A stretch of DNA of 64,000 bases from Pseudomonas sp. A-RE-19 (GTDB lineage: Bacteria > Pseudomonadota > Gammaproteobacteria > Pseudomonadales > Pseudomonadaceae): contig NZ_JAHBDQ010000011.1 of NCBI RefSeq assembly GCF_019956555.1, forward strand, positions 62,001 to 126,000, read 5' to 3'. The number at the start of each line of letters is the position of its first letter. Position 1 is the first letter of the stretch. The notes under the pieces are model-generated. The model made no database searches and had not been told where the DNA came from. It was given only the letters and a program-made list of their open reading frames with translations. This document shows positions 19,548 to 29,715 of the stretch, one piece after another. The position numbers were made by a program, and so were the translations under genes.

Positions 19548-20347
19548 TGCGCAGCATCTGGCTGGCGGTGTTGCTGCTGGCCGTCAACGGCCCGGTGGCT
19601 GCGGTCGAGCGGGTTGTCAGCCTGGCGCCATCGCTTTCCGAAATCGTTGTTGAGCTGAACTCGGCTGACCTGCTGGTCGGTGTGCTGGATGCCGGTGAAC
19701 GTCCCGCCGAGCTCAAAGGCATTCCTTCCGTGGGCAGCTACGGCCAGTTGGATATGGAACGGCTGCTCAGCCTCAAACCCGACCTGTTGCTGCTTTGGCC
19801 GGGCAGTATGGGGCCCGCTCAGCGTGAACAGCTCAAAGGGCTGAACATTCCCACCTATGTCGCCGAACCCCACAACCTCGAACAACTTGCCGCCCAGATT
19901 GAAGTGATCGCTGCGCAACTCGGAAGACCGGAGCGTGGTGTTTCATTGGCCGAAAATCTGCGTCAGCGACTGGGTTCCCTGCGCCAGCGCTATCGAAGGG
20001 ATGAGCCGTTACGGGTGTTCTATCAAGTCTGGGACCGGCCGCTGTACACCGTGGGCGGCGGACAGATCATCAGTGATGCGCTGCAGGTGTGTGGAGCGCG
20101 CAATGTATTTGCCGACCTGACGCAGCCTGCTCCGCAGGTCAGTGTGGAGGCGGTGTTGCAGCGCAATCCCGAGGTGATTCTGGCCAGTGATCAGGCGCAG
20201 CTCGATGCGTGGAAGACCTGGGCCCAGGTGACGGCGGTGGCGCAGGGGCAATTGCTGTTGGTGACCGATAAAGGCCTGGAGCGGCCGAGCGGGCAGATGA
20301 TCGAAGCGACGGCCAAGTTGTGCCAGTTGATCGCGCCCGATCTCTGA
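19547..20347 (+). CDS. Cobalamin-type ABC substrate-binding protein (BtuF-like)
   Basis: 266 residues with a signal peptide ([19 protein letters not shown]). Family pattern: 'ERVVSLAPSLSEIVVELNSAD', 'IPSVGSYGQLDMERLLSLKPDLLLLW' and 'VFYQVWDRPLYTVGGGQIISDAL', typical of helical-backbone binding proteins for vitamin B12 or iron chelates. A BtuB-like receptor gene is convergent with it, which favours cobalamin. No btuC or btuD is in the window. Confidence 0.8.
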   Translation: MRSIWLAVLLLAVNGPVAAVERVVSLAPSLSEIVVELNSADLLVGVLDAGERPAELKGIPSVGSYGQLDMERLLSLKPDLLLLWPGSMGPAQREQLKGLNIPTYVAEPHNLEQLAAQIEVIAAQLGRPERGVSLAENLRQRLGSLRQRYRRDEPLRVFYQVWDRPLYTVGGGQIISDALQVCGARNVFADLTQPAPQVSVEAVLQRNPEVILASDQAQLDAWKTWAQVTAVAQGQLLLVTDKGLERPSGQMIEATAKLCQLIAPDL

Positions 20348-20359
20348 GACCGAGGTGCG

Positions 20360-20451
20360 GCCATCGCGAGCAGGCTCGCTCCCACACTGGACCGCGTTCA
20401 GACATAGATCAATGCGGGAGATCAATGTGGGAGCGAGCCTGCTCGCGATGG
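20360..20451. repeat. REP-type inverted repeat pair
   Basis: Left arm GCCATCGCGAGCAGGCTCGC (20360-20379, continuing to 20386) and its inverse at 20426-20451, between convergent btuF- and btuB-like genes. Confidence 0.9.
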
Positions 20452-20479
20452 GGCCAGTCCAGACACCGCAAACTCTGAA

Positions 20480-22363
20480 TTAGAGCTCCGGCGTCCAGGT
20501 TACCCCGAACATCCACGCCCGGCCTTCCTCGCGATACCCGTACTGACTGCCGTCATGGCTGTACAACGCCCGGCTGTAGCCCTTGTCCAGCAGGTTATCG
20601 ACCTTCAACTCCAGCTTGATTTCGCGATTCAGCGCCCAACTGCTGCGCAACCCCAGCAGCGCATATCCGCCCAATGGCTGCCGGTTGTTCTCGTCGTCAT
20701 AACTGCTGCTCACCGCTTGCCAACTGGCGCCGAGGCCCAGTCGATCGAGCTGCCGATCGAGGTCCAGGCTCAAGGTCCGCCGTGCACGGCGGGCCAGGGT
20801 ATGGCCGCTGTCGCGATCCCGTGGGTCGATGAGCGCCAGGCCGAGGTTGCTCTGCCAGCCGAACAGCTCTTGTTTCAAGGCCGCTTCAAAGCCGTTGATG
20901 CGCGCCGAAGCAACGTTCGCCGGGCGGTTGTTGCTGCCGAAAATAATCGCGTCTTCCAGATCGGTGCGGTACAGCGAGGCCTCCAGGCGACTGCTCTGCG
21001 TCAGCTGACTGCGCCATTGCAGCTCATAACTTTTTGAAGTCTCGGGTTTCAGGTCCGGGTTACTGAAGTCCGGGTAGTAGAGGTCGTTGAAGGTCGGTGC
21101 GCGAAAGCCTTCGCTGTAGGTCAACAGCACATCGTTGTCGGGGTTCAGCGGCAGGGTGAAGGTGCCGCTCCAGCTGTTCTGGCTGCCGAATTGCTGGTTC
21201 TGATCGTGGCGCAGGCCCAGTTCGGTGGAGAAACTGTCGGCCTGATAGCGATGCTGGATAAACGCTGCGCGGTTCCAGCGGCTGTCTTCGTCGAACGCCG
21301 TGCTGCTGTTGATCCGGTCTTCGTACCCGTCGCCGCCCAGGATCAGGCTGTTGCGGTCATCCAGGGTCAGGTCATTCTGCCAGTTCACCGAATCGCGATA
21401 GGTGTTGAACACGCTGCGCTCATCGCTGAGCTTGTCGAGCGTCTTCTCGCGGTTTTCGCTGTGACCGAGCTCGATACGGGTTTGCCACCGGTCATTGATC
21501 CGCGCGTCGACGTAACTGCTGACGCTGCTCACGGCGAACTCGCTATACGGCTGCTGCTGGAGCGATTCGAAGGTGTTCATGTCGAAGCGGCCGAACGGGT
21601 TGTCGAATGCGCTTTTGCCCTGGTTATCCAGCAGGTTGGCACCGATTTCGATGTCGTCGGTGAGCGCGTGACTCAGGCTCAGGCTGACCGATTTGTTGCG
21701 GTATTCGTCGTGATCGCCATCGCTGGGCCAGGACTGCCGGGTGCGATTGATGCCCGCGGTTTCATCGAGGCTGGCGCCGAGGTTGAAGCGGGTCTGCGCG
21801 TCGCCGCCGGACAATCCGAGGCTGCGCTCCCAGGTCTGATTACTGCCCATCCCCACATGCATGCGTGGTTGCAGGCCTTGTTCGCCGCCACGGCGGGTGA
21901 AGATCTGGATCACCCCGCCAATCGCATCGCTGCCGTAGATCACCGAACGGGAGCCGCGTAGTACTTCCACGCGCTCGACCTGATCGATATTGATGTGTTG
22001 CAGGTTGCTGTCGCCGGAGGTCGAGTTGCCGATGCGCTGACCGTCGACCAGCACCAGGCTTTGCGCCGACTTGGTGCCACGAATGTAGACCCCCGGCAGA
22101 CTGCCGCGTCCGCCTGTTTGCCCGACCTGTACGCCCGGTACCCGGCGCAGCAAGTCAGTGACGCTGTCGGGTTGCAGGCGATCGATGTCTTCGCGGGTGA
22201 ATACGGTGTTGGCGGCACTGCTGTCGTTGCGCGCTTCGACCTGACGGTTGGCGCTGATCAGCACGTCGGGCAGTTTCAGGGCCTGGTCACGTTCGAAGGT
22301 GTCGGCCAGAACCTGGCCAGCCGGCAGCAGCGTCAGCGTCAGGGCAAAAGGGGAGAGTTTCAT
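20480..22363 (-). CDS. btuB: TonB-dependent receptor, BtuB type
   Basis: 627 residues with a signal peptide (MKLSPFALTLTLLPAGQVLA) and a TonB-box-like region (KLPDVLISANRQ). The plug domain follows ('DIDRLQPDSVTDLLRRVPGV', 'GSRSVIYGSDAIGGVIQIFT'), then a 22-strand-type barrel ending in W and an aromatic-rich last strand (MFGVTWTPEL). It imports cobalamin or a similar chelate through the outer membrane. No cobalamin riboswitch could be seen in the 150 bases upstream, which are taken up by an inverted repeat. Confidence 0.85.
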   Translation of the reverse strand: MKLSPFALTLTLLPAGQVLADTFERDQALKLPDVLISANRQVEARNDSSAANTVFTREDIDRLQPDSVTDLLRRVPGVQVGQTGGRGSLPGVYIRGTKSAQSLVLVDGQRIGNSTSGDSNLQHINIDQVERVEVLRGSRSVIYGSDAIGGVIQIFTRRGGEQGLQPRMHVGMGSNQTWERSLGLSGGDAQTRFNLGASLDETAGINRTRQSWPSDGDHDEYRNKSVSLSLSHALTDDIEIGANLLDNQGKSAFDNPFGRFDMNTFESLQQQPYSEFAVSSVSSYVDARINDRWQTRIELGHSENREKTLDKLSDERSVFNTYRDSVNWQNDLTLDDRNSLILGGDGYEDRINSSTAFDEDSRWNRAAFIQHRYQADSFSTELGLRHDQNQQFGSQNSWSGTFTLPLNPDNDVLLTYSEGFRAPTFNDLYYPDFSNPDLKPETSKSYELQWRSQLTQSSRLEASLYRTDLEDAIIFGSNNRPANVASARINGFEAALKQELFGWQSNLGLALIDPRDRDSGHTLARRARRTLSLDLDRQLDRLGLGASWQAVSSSYDDENNRQPLGGYALLGLRSSWALNREIKLELKVDNLLDKGYSRALYSHDGSQYGYREEGRAWMFGVTWTPEL

Positions 22364-22401
22364 GGGGGATCCGAGGCGAATTCAGATACGACACAACCCC
22401 T

Positions 22402-22501
22402 GTAGGAGCTGCCGAAGGCTGCGATCTTTTGATTTTGCTTTTTTAGATTGAGAGCCGCCGAAGATCAGGATCAAAAGATCGCAGCCTTCGGCAGCTCCTA
22501 C
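22402..22501. repeat. Perfect 32-bp inverted repeat, second REP-like family
   Basis: Left arm 22402-22433 and right arm 22470-22501 are exact inverses (core GAGCTGCCGAAGGCTGCGAT). It sits 13 bases past the dxs stop and just upstream of the btuB-like start, so on the minus strand it probably ends the dxs transcript. It is the same family as the repeat at 8944. Confidence 0.9.
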
Positions 22502-22513
22502 GAGGGATCGGGT

Positions 22514-24412
22514 TTACAGGTTGAGCAGCTGCAAACGCTGACGCACCGCTTCTTCGATCCCGGCTTCATCCAGTCCGCATTCGGCCAGCATTTGCGCAGG
22601 CTTGGCGTGCTCCACGTAAACGTCCGGCAAGCCCAGGTGCAGCATCGACTTGAGAATGTTCTCGCGGGCGAGGAATTCGCTGACCGCGCCACCGGCACCG
22701 CCCATGATTGCGTTCTCTTCGATGGTTACCAGCAATTCATGGCGGCTGGCGATGTCGCGAACCAGTGCTTCGTCGAGCGGTTTGACGAAACGCATGTCGA
22801 CCACGGTCGCATCCAGCGTCTCGGCGACTTTCAGTGCCTCGGCCAGTTGCACGCCGAACACCAGCAGGGCGACTTTGCTGCCCTGACGGCGAACCACACC
22901 CTTGCCGATTTCGATCGGCTCGAGGTCTTTCTCGATGGTCGCATTCGGGCCGGTGCCGCGCGGGTAACGTACGGCTGCCGGGCCGTTGTACAGGTGGCCG
23001 GTGCTGAGCATTTTGCGCAGTTCGTTTTCGTCGCTCGGGGTCATCACCAGCATGCCGGGGATGCAGCGCAGGAACGACAAGTCGAAGCTGCCCGCGTGCG
23101 TCGGGCCGTCTTCGCCCACCAGGCCTGCGCGGTCGATGGCGAACAGCACGTCGAGGTTTTGCACCGCGACGTCATGAATCAGTTGGTCGTAAGCGCGTTG
23201 CAGGAAGGTCGAATAGATCGCCACCACCGGTTTTGCGCCTTCGCAGGCCATGCCGGCGGCGAAGGTCACGGCGTGTTGCTCGGCAATCGCCACATCGAAA
23301 TAACGCTGTGGGAAACGCTCGCTGAACGCCACCAGATCGGAGCCTTCCTTCATTGCCGGGGTAATCCCGACCAGACGCGGATCAACCGCGGCCATGTCGC
23401 ACAGCCACTCACCGAACACACCGGAATACTTCGGCCCGCCGGCTTTCTTCGGCGCGGCGGCTGGAGCGTCTAGAGGCTCAAGCTTGGTGATGGCGTGGTA
23501 ACCGATCGGGTCGACTTCGGCCGGGGCGAAGCCTTTGCCTTTTTTGGTGACCACGTGCAGGAATTGCGGGCCTTTCAGATCGCGCATGTTGCGCAGGGTG
23601 GCGATCAGGGTCGGCAGGTCGTGGCCATCGATCGGGCCGATGTAGTTCCAGCCCAGTTCTTCGAACAGGGTGCCGGGGACCAGCATGCCTTTGGCGTATT
23701 CTTCGGTGCGACGGGCGATTTCCCAGGCGCCGGGCAGGCGCGACAGGACCTTTTTGCTGCCTTCGCGCATGCTCGCGTAAGTGCGGCTGGAAAGGATTTT
23801 CGCCAGATAGTTCGACAGCCCGCCGACGTTGCGCGAGATCGACATGTCGTTGTCGTTGAGGATCACCAGCATGTTGGCGTCCACTTCCGGCGCGTGGTTC
23901 AGCGCCTCGAAGGCCATGCCGGCGGTCAGTGCGCCGTCGCCGATCACCGCGATCGCCTTGCGATCACTGTGTTGCAGGCGGGCGGCAATGGCCATGCCCA
24001 GCGCTGCGCTGATCGACGTGCTGGAGTGGCCGACGCCAAAGGTGTCGTACTCGCTCTCGGAACGACGCGGGAAGGCGGCAACGCCATCCTTCTGGCGCAG
24101 GGTGCTCATGCGCTCGCGACGGCCGGTGAGGATTTTGTGCGGGTAGGCCTGATGACCTACGTCCCACACCAGCCGGTCGTCCGGGGTGTCGAAGACGTAA
24201 TGCAATGCGATGGTCAGCTCGATCACGCCCAGGCCAGCACCGAAATGCCCACCGGTCTGACCGACCGTGTAGAGCAATTCCAGGCGCAACTCATCGGCCA
24301 GGGTTTCCAGCTCGGCTTCGCCTAACCGCCGCAGCCCATCCGGCGTGTTGGCACGGTCGAGCAGGGGCGTGGTCGGGCGTTTGCGGGGAATCTCATGAAA
24401 CGTCGTGGGCAT
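22514..24412 (-). CDS. dxs: 1-deoxy-D-xylulose-5-phosphate synthase
   Basis: 632 residues, usual length. The thiamine-diphosphate motif '[17 protein letters not shown]' is near residue 160, the transketolase-like middle domain has '[19 protein letters not shown]', and the N-terminus has '[21 protein letters not shown]'. First step of the MEP isoprenoid pathway. It forms a block with ispA and xseB, with a 91-base gap after ispA. Confidence 0.97.
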   Translation of the reverse strand: MPTTFHEIPRKRPTTPLLDRANTPDGLRRLGEAELETLADELRLELLYTVGQTGGHFGAGLGVIELTIALHYVFDTPDDRLVWDVGHQAYPHKILTGRRERMSTLRQKDGVAAFPRRSESEYDTFGVGHSSTSISAALGMAIAARLQHSDRKAIAVIGDGALTAGMAFEALNHAPEVDANMLVILNDNDMSISRNVGGLSNYLAKILSSRTYASMREGSKKVLSRLPGAWEIARRTEEYAKGMLVPGTLFEELGWNYIGPIDGHDLPTLIATLRNMRDLKGPQFLHVVTKKGKGFAPAEVDPIGYHAITKLEPLDAPAAAPKKAGGPKYSGVFGEWLCDMAAVDPRLVGITPAMKEGSDLVAFSERFPQRYFDVAIAEQHAVTFAAGMACEGAKPVVAIYSTFLQRAYDQLIHDVAVQNLDVLFAIDRAGLVGEDGPTHAGSFDLSFLRCIPGMLVMTPSDENELRKMLSTGHLYNGPAAVRYPRGTGPNATIEKDLEPIEIGKGVVRRQGSKVALLVFGVQLAEALKVAETLDATVVDMRFVKPLDEALVRDIASRHELLVTIEENAIMGGAGGAVSEFLARENILKSMLHLGLPDVYVEHAKPAQMLAECGLDEAGIEEAVRQRLQLLNL

Positions 24413-24503
24413 CAGGCGAATCGTTATAGGTATAAAAGATGCGGCAGTTTACCTGATGCATCGTCCCCTGCCCACGCGTTGGTTTTTTTTGGCAGATACG
24501 CCG

Positions 24504-25391
24504 TCAGCTGCGGCGATCGACGATGTACCGGGCCAGATCGCGCAAGGGCTCGGCCGCCGCGTCAAACGGTCGCAGCGCGTGCAAGGCCTGGTCGCGCAGT
24601 TCCAGGGCATAAGCCTTGGCCGCGTCGAGACCGAGCAGGGCCGGGTAGGTCGGTTTGTCCCGGGCGATGTCGGCGCCTTGGCGTTTGCCGAGGGTTTCGG
24701 TGTCACTTTCGACGTCGAGAATGTCGTCCTGGACCTGAAATGCGAGACCAATGGCCTGTGCATAACTTTGCAGGGACTTGAGTTCATCCTTCGCGGCATG
24801 GCCGCTGGCCAGGGCGCCGAGCTTGACGCTGACTTCGATCAACGCGCCGGTCTTGTGCCGATGCATGTATTCGAGGGCTTTTTGATCGAGCTTCAAGCCC
24901 ACCGAGCCGAGGTCGATGGCTTGCCCGCCGACCATGCCCGCCGGGCCGGCCGCCAATGCCAGGGCGCTGACCATCTGCAGGCGGGTTTCAGCGTCGCAAC
25001 TGCTCAGGCGCGGGTCGAGCAGGGCGCTGAAGGCCAGGCTCTGCAAACCGTCTCCGGCGAGGATTGCACAGGCTTCATCGAATTTTTTATGCGTAGTCGG
25101 CTGACCGCGACGCAGATCGTCGTCGTCCATGGCCGGCAAATCGTCGTGTACCAGCGAATAGGCGTGGATCAGCTCCACCGCGCAGGCCGCGCCGTTGGCT
25201 TGCTCGGCCTTGCCACCCAGCGCCTCACACGCGGCGTAAGCCAGCAGCGGACGCACACGCTTGCCGCCATTCATCACGCTGTAGCGCATGGCTTCGTAGA
25301 GGCGGGCGAGTTCAGGGCCTGGCGCGTTGAACAGGGTTTCCAGTGCTGCGTTGACGCGGGCCTGGCTGGCCGCCGAATACGTCGCAATCAT
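24504..25391 (-). CDS. ispA: Farnesyl diphosphate synthase
   Basis: 295 residues. The first aspartate-rich motif is [14 protein letters not shown] (near residues 84-97), the second is [12 protein letters not shown] (near 220-231). '[11 protein letters not shown]' near residue 43 is the IPP-binding segment. Its start overlaps the xseB stop (ATGA), so the two are coupled. Confidence 0.97.
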   Translation of the reverse strand: MIATYSAASQARVNAALETLFNAPGPELARLYEAMRYSVMNGGKRVRPLLAYAACEALGGKAEQANGAACAVELIHAYSLVHDDLPAMDDDDLRRGQPTTHKKFDEACAILAGDGLQSLAFSALLDPRLSSCDAETRLQMVSALALAAGPAGMVGGQAIDLGSVGLKLDQKALEYMHRHKTGALIEVSVKLGALASGHAAKDELKSLQSYAQAIGLAFQVQDDILDVESDTETLGKRQGADIARDKPTYPALLGLDAAKAYALELRDQALHALRPFDAAAEPLRDLARYIVDRRS

Positions 25392-25630
25392 TCTGGCTGA
25401 TCCGCGTCGAAGGGTTCCTCGGCCAGCTCGCCATCACGTTCGAGCAGCACTTGAACCTTTTGCTCGGCCTGGGCCAGCGCCGCCTGGCAGTCGCGGGTCA
25501 GACCGATGCCTTGCTCGAAAGCCGTCAGCGAGTCTTCCAGCGACAATTCGCCGTTCTCCAGACGCTCCACCAGCGTTTGCAGGTCAGCGAGAGATTGTTC
25601 GAAATCCAGTGCAGCTTTTTTGCGGGCCAT
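25388..25630 (-). CDS. xseB: Exodeoxyribonuclease VII small subunit
   Basis: 80 residues, usual size. The motif '[27 protein letters not shown]' (family-specific, split between helices) is followed by '[23 protein letters not shown]'. Partner of XseA, which is elsewhere. xseB-ispA-dxs is the classical operon. Confidence 0.96.
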   Translation of the reverse strand: MARKKAALDFEQSLADLQTLVERLENGELSLEDSLTAFEQGIGLTRDCQAALAQAEQKVQVLLERDGELAEEPFDADQPE

Positions 25631-25739
25631 GGCGGCTATTTCCGGTTGACGTTAAACCGGCGCGACACTAGCAGACATGGGGGGTATGGGCAAATGAACG
25701 GGCCTGAAAACCCCTGTCGCTGCGTCGGAAAAATCGGGC

Positions 25740-26885
25740 TCAGAATGCCTCAATATCAGGAGGACGGATCTGATACCGAGTGCTGCGCCCGCCACCGGGC
25801 AGGCGTTTCAGGCAGCCCTTCTCCAGCAGTTCGGACAGATGACGGGTAGCGGTGGCTTTGGAAACCTTTGCCACGGCCTGATATTGAGCCGCGCTAATCC
25901 CCTCCTTGAACCCCCGTTCTCCACCATCAAGTAGGCGATTCAGCACTTTGATCTGCTCAGCCGACAGTTCAGATTCTCGATGTGCCTGCCAGAAACGCGC
26001 TTTGCCCAGCACCGACTCGATCCGGCTCATGGCTTGCTGCAAGCTGCGCAGGAGGGCTCGCAGAAACCATTCCAGCCATTGCGTGATATCCAGCGTGGCT
26101 TTCTGACTGGTTTCGAGTACTCGATAGTAGCCGGAGCGATCCTCCAGGATGCTCGCCGACATGGCATAGAAACGGATAGCCTGGGCCTCACCCTGCGCCA
26201 GTGCCAGGTCGGTGATGGTTCGCGTCAGGCGGCCATTGCCGTCGTCGAAGGGGTGCAAAGTGACGAACCAGAAGTGTGCGATGCCGGCCCGCAGTAACGG
26301 ATCGAGTTCTGTCTGATTCAGGCTGGCTTCAAACCAACGGAGAAACGTGTCGAGTTGATGCTCAAGGCCTTGGCGAGGCGGCGCTTCGAAGTGGACGGTC
26401 GGCCTGTCGAGTCGCCCCGAAACCACTTGCATCGGCTCATCGCCGCGCAACGCGCCAACATGGATCGGCCGGGCGGCGAAGTCTGTGTCTTGATCAGGAA
26501 ACAGCCATTTATGCCATTCCTGCAATCGCTCCAATGTCAGTGGTTGCGCAAAGTGTTGAGTGGCATCGAGCATCAACTGCGCAAGCCCTTCGCTGCGTTG
26601 GCTGACTTGATCGCCATCAACGGGCTCCAGACCCAAACGTCGCGCAAGAGAAGAGCGCACGGAGCCAACATTCAGTTGCTCGCCTTCGATAGCCGAAGAC
26701 GTCACGATGTTCTGCAGTAACGCATCCAGTTCGTTCTGCGCGATGAGTGAGCTACCCACGGAACTGGTCATGCCCATCAACCGCCCTTGTGCCTGCACAC
26801 ACTCGCGCAATAGCGATGTCAGGCGCTCGGCTTGCCAATTGAAATTTGGCCAATCAGGCCGTTGCCAAATCCAGTGAGGGGCCAT
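25740..26885 (-). CDS. Fic-family AMPylase with DUF4172 and winged-helix domains
   Basis: 381 residues from the ATG at 26885; the open frame extends into the operator region upstream. N-terminal DUF4172 starts WIWQRPDWPNFNW. An inhibitory-helix motif SSAIEG (Ser63-xxx-Glu67-Gly68) marks a class II Fic, which is held inactive by its own N-terminal glutamate. The catalytic motif is HPFDDGNGR near residue 210. The last 70 residues look like a winged helix (GISAAQYQAVAKVSKATATRHLSELLEKGCLKRL), so the protein could bind DNA and regulate its own gene. The target of AMPylation is unknown. Confidence 0.9.
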   Translation of the reverse strand: MAPHWIWQRPDWPNFNWQAERLTSLLRECVQAQGRLMGMTSSVGSSLIAQNELDALLQNIVTSSAIEGEQLNVGSVRSSLARRLGLEPVDGDQVSQRSEGLAQLMLDATQHFAQPLTLERLQEWHKWLFPDQDTDFAARPIHVGALRGDEPMQVVSGRLDRPTVHFEAPPRQGLEHQLDTFLRWFEASLNQTELDPLLRAGIAHFWFVTLHPFDDGNGRLTRTITDLALAQGEAQAIRFYAMSASILEDRSGYYRVLETSQKATLDITQWLEWFLRALLRSLQQAMSRIESVLGKARFWQAHRESELSAEQIKVLNRLLDGGERGFKEGISAAQYQAVAKVSKATATRHLSELLEKGCLKRLPGGGRSTRYQIRPPDIEAF

Positions 26886-26908
26886 GAACTCGGGTACTCC
26901 AAAGTGAA

Positions 26909-26971
26909 TGAGCCGAATAATAGTCGTATTCGGCTCATTATGTGAGCCGAATACGATCGTTATTCGGCTCA
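26909..26971. promoter_or_regulatory. Tandem palindromic operators upstream of fic
   Basis: Four copies of TGAGCCGAATA in alternating orientation form two 29-base palindromes, 26909-26937 and 26943-26971. Each is 11 bases, a 7-base spacer and the 11-base inverse; the two palindromes repeat with a 34-base period. They start 24 bases upstream of the fic ATG. The likely ligand is the Fic protein's own winged helix, by inference from position and symmetry. Confidence 0.7.
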
Positions 26972-27113
26972 CGCCCGACAATCACCGTGATTTCCACCGC
27001 AAATATAGACGCATCAGATTGTTAAAAAACTGCCGAATGGCTAATCTTCGCGCCTTCTACGACCCTATATTCAAGGGTCTTTCTGACGAAACGCAGTTTT
27101 TTGGATCTGTAAC

Positions 27114-27131
27114 GCGCCGAGGATCGGGCGC
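27114..27131 (+). promoter_or_regulatory. Candidate RsmA/RsmE binding hairpin in the mag leader
   Basis: GCGCC (27114-27118) pairs with GGCGC (27127-27131) and exposes GAGGATCG in the loop, i.e. a GGA in a hairpin loop, the form bound by Rsm proteins. A second GGA lies in the ribosome site (CAGGAGG, just before the ATG at 27164). Two such sites with the second over the ribosome site are the usual Rsm layout. Confidence 0.4.
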
Positions 27132-27163
27132 AGGGTTTCGTTATGCATGGCAGGAGGCGTTAC

Positions 27164-27955
27164 ATGCGTTGTGTTCTTTCACTGCTGATCACGCTGGTCT
27201 GCGCCCAGGCTGCCTGGGCCGAGCCCACGGCCGAGTTGTCGGAGCCGGTGGGCGGCTGGCGCTATCACGGCCTGCTGGACCGCAGTGAAAACCCTCGAGT
27301 CGCCTATCCCACGCCGCCCATCGACCGGGGCGTGCAGCGCAATCGCACGATGATCGAAGGCCAGCTCAAGGCTCTCGGCACGTTGCGTCCGCCCCATAGT
27401 CTGGCGGTCAATGGCAATCCCCTGAATTTGTACACCGACGAGCAAGGGCGCTTTGCCCGGCCGTATGCGTTCGGCGCCGGGTCCAACAGCGTCGAAGTGC
27501 GCAGTTCCGAGGGCAAGTCCCTCAAGCGCGTTCAATTCTATGAAGCCAACAACCTGCGCACGCCGGCGCGAATTCGCGTGGTGCTGGGTTGGGACGATCC
27601 CAAGGCCGAGCTCGACCTGCACATCATTACCCCCGACGGCCAGCATGCGTTCTGGGCTCGCCCGGCGATGAGCAATGGCGGCGGCCTGGACCCGGACGGG
27701 GTCGATGGCCCCGGTCCGGAAATGTTCACCATGACCGCGCCGATGCATGGCACCTACCTGGTTTATGTGAACTATTGGGGCAACTTCGGCAGTGGCGGCT
27801 ATAACTTCGATGAGTCCAGCAACCAGAACGAGGTGATCACCTCGCAAATCAATCTGGTGCTCAACGAAAACACCGTCGACGAAAAACGCGAGACGTTCAT
27901 CGTGCCCTTGCGGGCGATCGGCGACCTGCTGCTGGTCAAGACTTTCAACTATTAA
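27164..27955 (+). CDS. magA: DUF2135 protein MagA (YfaP-like)
   Basis: 263 residues from the ATG at 27164 (MRCVLSLLITLVCAQAAWAE), which has AGGAGG 7 bases upstream; an upstream ATG at 27143 is less likely. After the signal peptide come a beta-rich segment (HSLAVNGNPLNLYTDEQGRF, a carboxypeptidase-regulatory-like fold) and the DUF2135 domain 'VLGWDDPKAELDLHIITPDG' ... 'HGTYLVYVNYWGNFG'. It is the first gene of a six-gene operon that corresponds to mag (PA4492-PA4487) in P. aeruginosa and yfa in E. coli. Periplasmic; role probably as partner of the macroglobulin. Confidence 0.85.
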   Translation: MRCVLSLLITLVCAQAAWAEPTAELSEPVGGWRYHGLLDRSENPRVAYPTPPIDRGVQRNRTMIEGQLKALGTLRPPHSLAVNGNPLNLYTDEQGRFARPYAFGAGSNSVEVRSSEGKSLKRVQFYEANNLRTPARIRVVLGWDDPKAELDLHIITPDGQHAFWARPAMSNGGGLDPDGVDGPGPEMFTMTAPMHGTYLVYVNYWGNFGSGGYNFDESSNQNEVITSQINLVLNENTVDEKRETFIVPLRAIGDLLLVKTFNY

Positions 27956-27990
27956 ACATCCCGCACCACGGATGAATTGGGTTTGTGAAC

Positions 27991-29715
27991 ATGAGCGATA
28001 ACACGATTTCACCCGCCGTTCCCTCGGCCGCTGGCGCACCTGCGACCAAAACTTCCCGTCGCTGGCCGGCGCTGGTGATCGGGTTGTGCCTGGTGGCCGG
28101 CGTGGTGGGCGGATTGGGCTGGTTCCTGCACAAACCCAAAGCCCCGCCTGCGGAACTGGCCAGCGACAAACTGGGCATGAGCCGCCCGGACGGTTTGCTC
28201 GAAACCCATTCCCTGAGCCAGCTGCCCAAGGATTTGCTGGCCGTGCCGTTTCTCAAGGAAACCCTGACCGAAGATTTCGTCTTCTATTACGAAGCCCACG
28301 CCGACCGTCTCGGTTTGATCGGCAGTCTGCGGCGGATCATTTACGAGCATGACCTGAAGTTGCAGGACAGCCTGATCGAGCAGCTGTTCGATCAACCGGC
28401 GGATGTGGCGCTGTGGCGTGGGGCGGATGGGCGACTCAAGGATTTCCTGTTGGTGATGGATCGCGGTGGGCTGGCCAAGGTGCTGGAGCCGCTGGCAAAA
28501 GTGGCGCTGGACGATACGCAGCTGAGCAAACTCAGCGAGGTGAAAGTCGGCGCCGACGCTGTCACGCTCTATCAGCTCACCTACAACGCCAGCAAGTCAT
28601 TGGTGTTCGCCTCCCATGGCGACAAACTGGTGGTGCTGTCCAATCCGGCCAAGCTCTATGACCCGGAAAACGGCGCCTCCGAGGACACCGGCAGCGTTTC
28701 GACCAAGGCCATCGCCGCCTTGCTCAACGGCGACAAACTGTTCCCCGAAGCCTTCGGCCTGCCACCGCGTACGCCTGAGGTGAAACAGCGCCTCTCGGTC
28801 AACTCCAGCGTGCTGGCCATGGGTTACCAGCGCTTCATTCCGAACTTCGCCGGCCTGCGTTTCGACATGGATGACAAGGGTTGGCACAGCTTCCTGGCCA
28901 TGGACGAACTGGAGAACCAGCCAGACTTCGACTTCAAACCGATCTGGCAGGCCATGCCCATGGGCGCCAGCGCCTGTGTCGCCTTGCCACTGGCCGCCGA
29001 ACAACAGAAACCGCTGCTGGTGAAACTCGGTGCCGACGACGCGGTGGCCCAAGCCCTGACCGAACACATGGCCGGTGCCGCCGGCCTGTGCTGGTACGCC
29101 GATTCGCGGCTGTACACGCCGCTGCTGGTGGCCAGCCTGAACGACGATGCCAGCGCCAAACTCGATGGCGACCTGGGCAACCTGTTCGGCTCGATGGTCG
29201 GCGCCTATGAAGGCAACGTCGCTGATCACGCGTTCCCGGTGGTCGAGAAACAGGAAGGTCAAACCCATCAGTGGCAGCGCCAGGTCAGCTCCAACTTCGG
29301 TCCCTATCAGGCCAAGGATGCCGAGCAACCGGATGCGATCACCGGCAAAGCCTTTATGCGCGTGAGCCTGGCGCGCCACGGTTCGACGCTGTTGTTTTCC
29401 CTCGACGACAAGCTGGTCGACAAAGCGCTGGGCACCCTCGACAAACGCTTCCCGCCGTTGGCTGACGTGCTGCCGAAAGACCTGCTGATGCCGATCTATT
29501 TCGGCCCGGATTCCATGGCGCAGCTGATGCAACAGGAAACCCTCGACAGCTTGCCGCAAGACATGGAACCGGTGTTTTACAACGCCGCGCAAACCTACCT
29601 GATCCCAAAACTGCGCACCCTCGGCGGCTACGGCAAATACGCCCTGACCTTGCCCAAAGGCAGCGAGCCCGACGGCCACTGGCAGTGGCTGCCGCTTGAG
29701 TGGAAAGCCCTGTGA
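27991..29715 (+). CDS. magB: DUF2138 membrane-anchored protein MagB (YfaA-like)
   Basis: 574 residues from the ATG at 27991 (a GTG two codons earlier is possible). A short cytoplasmic tail is followed by one membrane segment ([20 protein letters not shown], about residues 26-45) and a large periplasmic domain of the DUF2138 family ([20 protein letters not shown] near the N-terminal end). It probably anchors the Mag complex in the inner membrane. Its stop overlaps the magC GTG start. Confidence 0.85.
   Translation: MSDNTISPAVPSAAGAPATKTSRRWPALVIGLCLVAGVVGGLGWFLHKPKAPPAELASDKLGMSRPDGLLETHSLSQLPKDLLAVPFLKETLTEDFVFYYEAHADRLGLIGSLRRIIYEHDLKLQDSLIEQLFDQPADVALWRGADGRLKDFLLVMDRGGLAKVLEPLAKVALDDTQLSKLSEVKVGADAVTLYQLTYNASKSLVFASHGDKLVVLSNPAKLYDPENGASEDTGSVSTKAIAALLNGDKLFPEAFGLPPRTPEVKQRLSVNSSVLAMGYQRFIPNFAGLRFDMDDKGWHSFLAMDELENQPDFDFKPIWQAMPMGASACVALPLAAEQQKPLLVKLGADDAVAQALTEHMAGAAGLCWYADSRLYTPLLVASLNDDASAKLDGDLGNLFGSMVGAYEGNVADHAFPVVEKQEGQTHQWQRQVSSNFGPYQAKDAEQPDAITGKAFMRVSLARHGSTLLFSLDDKLVDKALGTLDKRFPPLADVLPKDLLMPIYFGPDSMAQLMQQETLDSLPQDMEPVFYNAAQTYLIPKLRTLGGYGKYALTLPKGSEPDGHWQWLPLEWKAL

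Noticed and set aside
22364..22513. Possible cobalamin riboswitch upstream of the btuB-like gene
   Set aside because: The gap is only about 150 bases, mostly an inverted repeat, and the conserved riboswitch core (GCCACTG box) is not visible.
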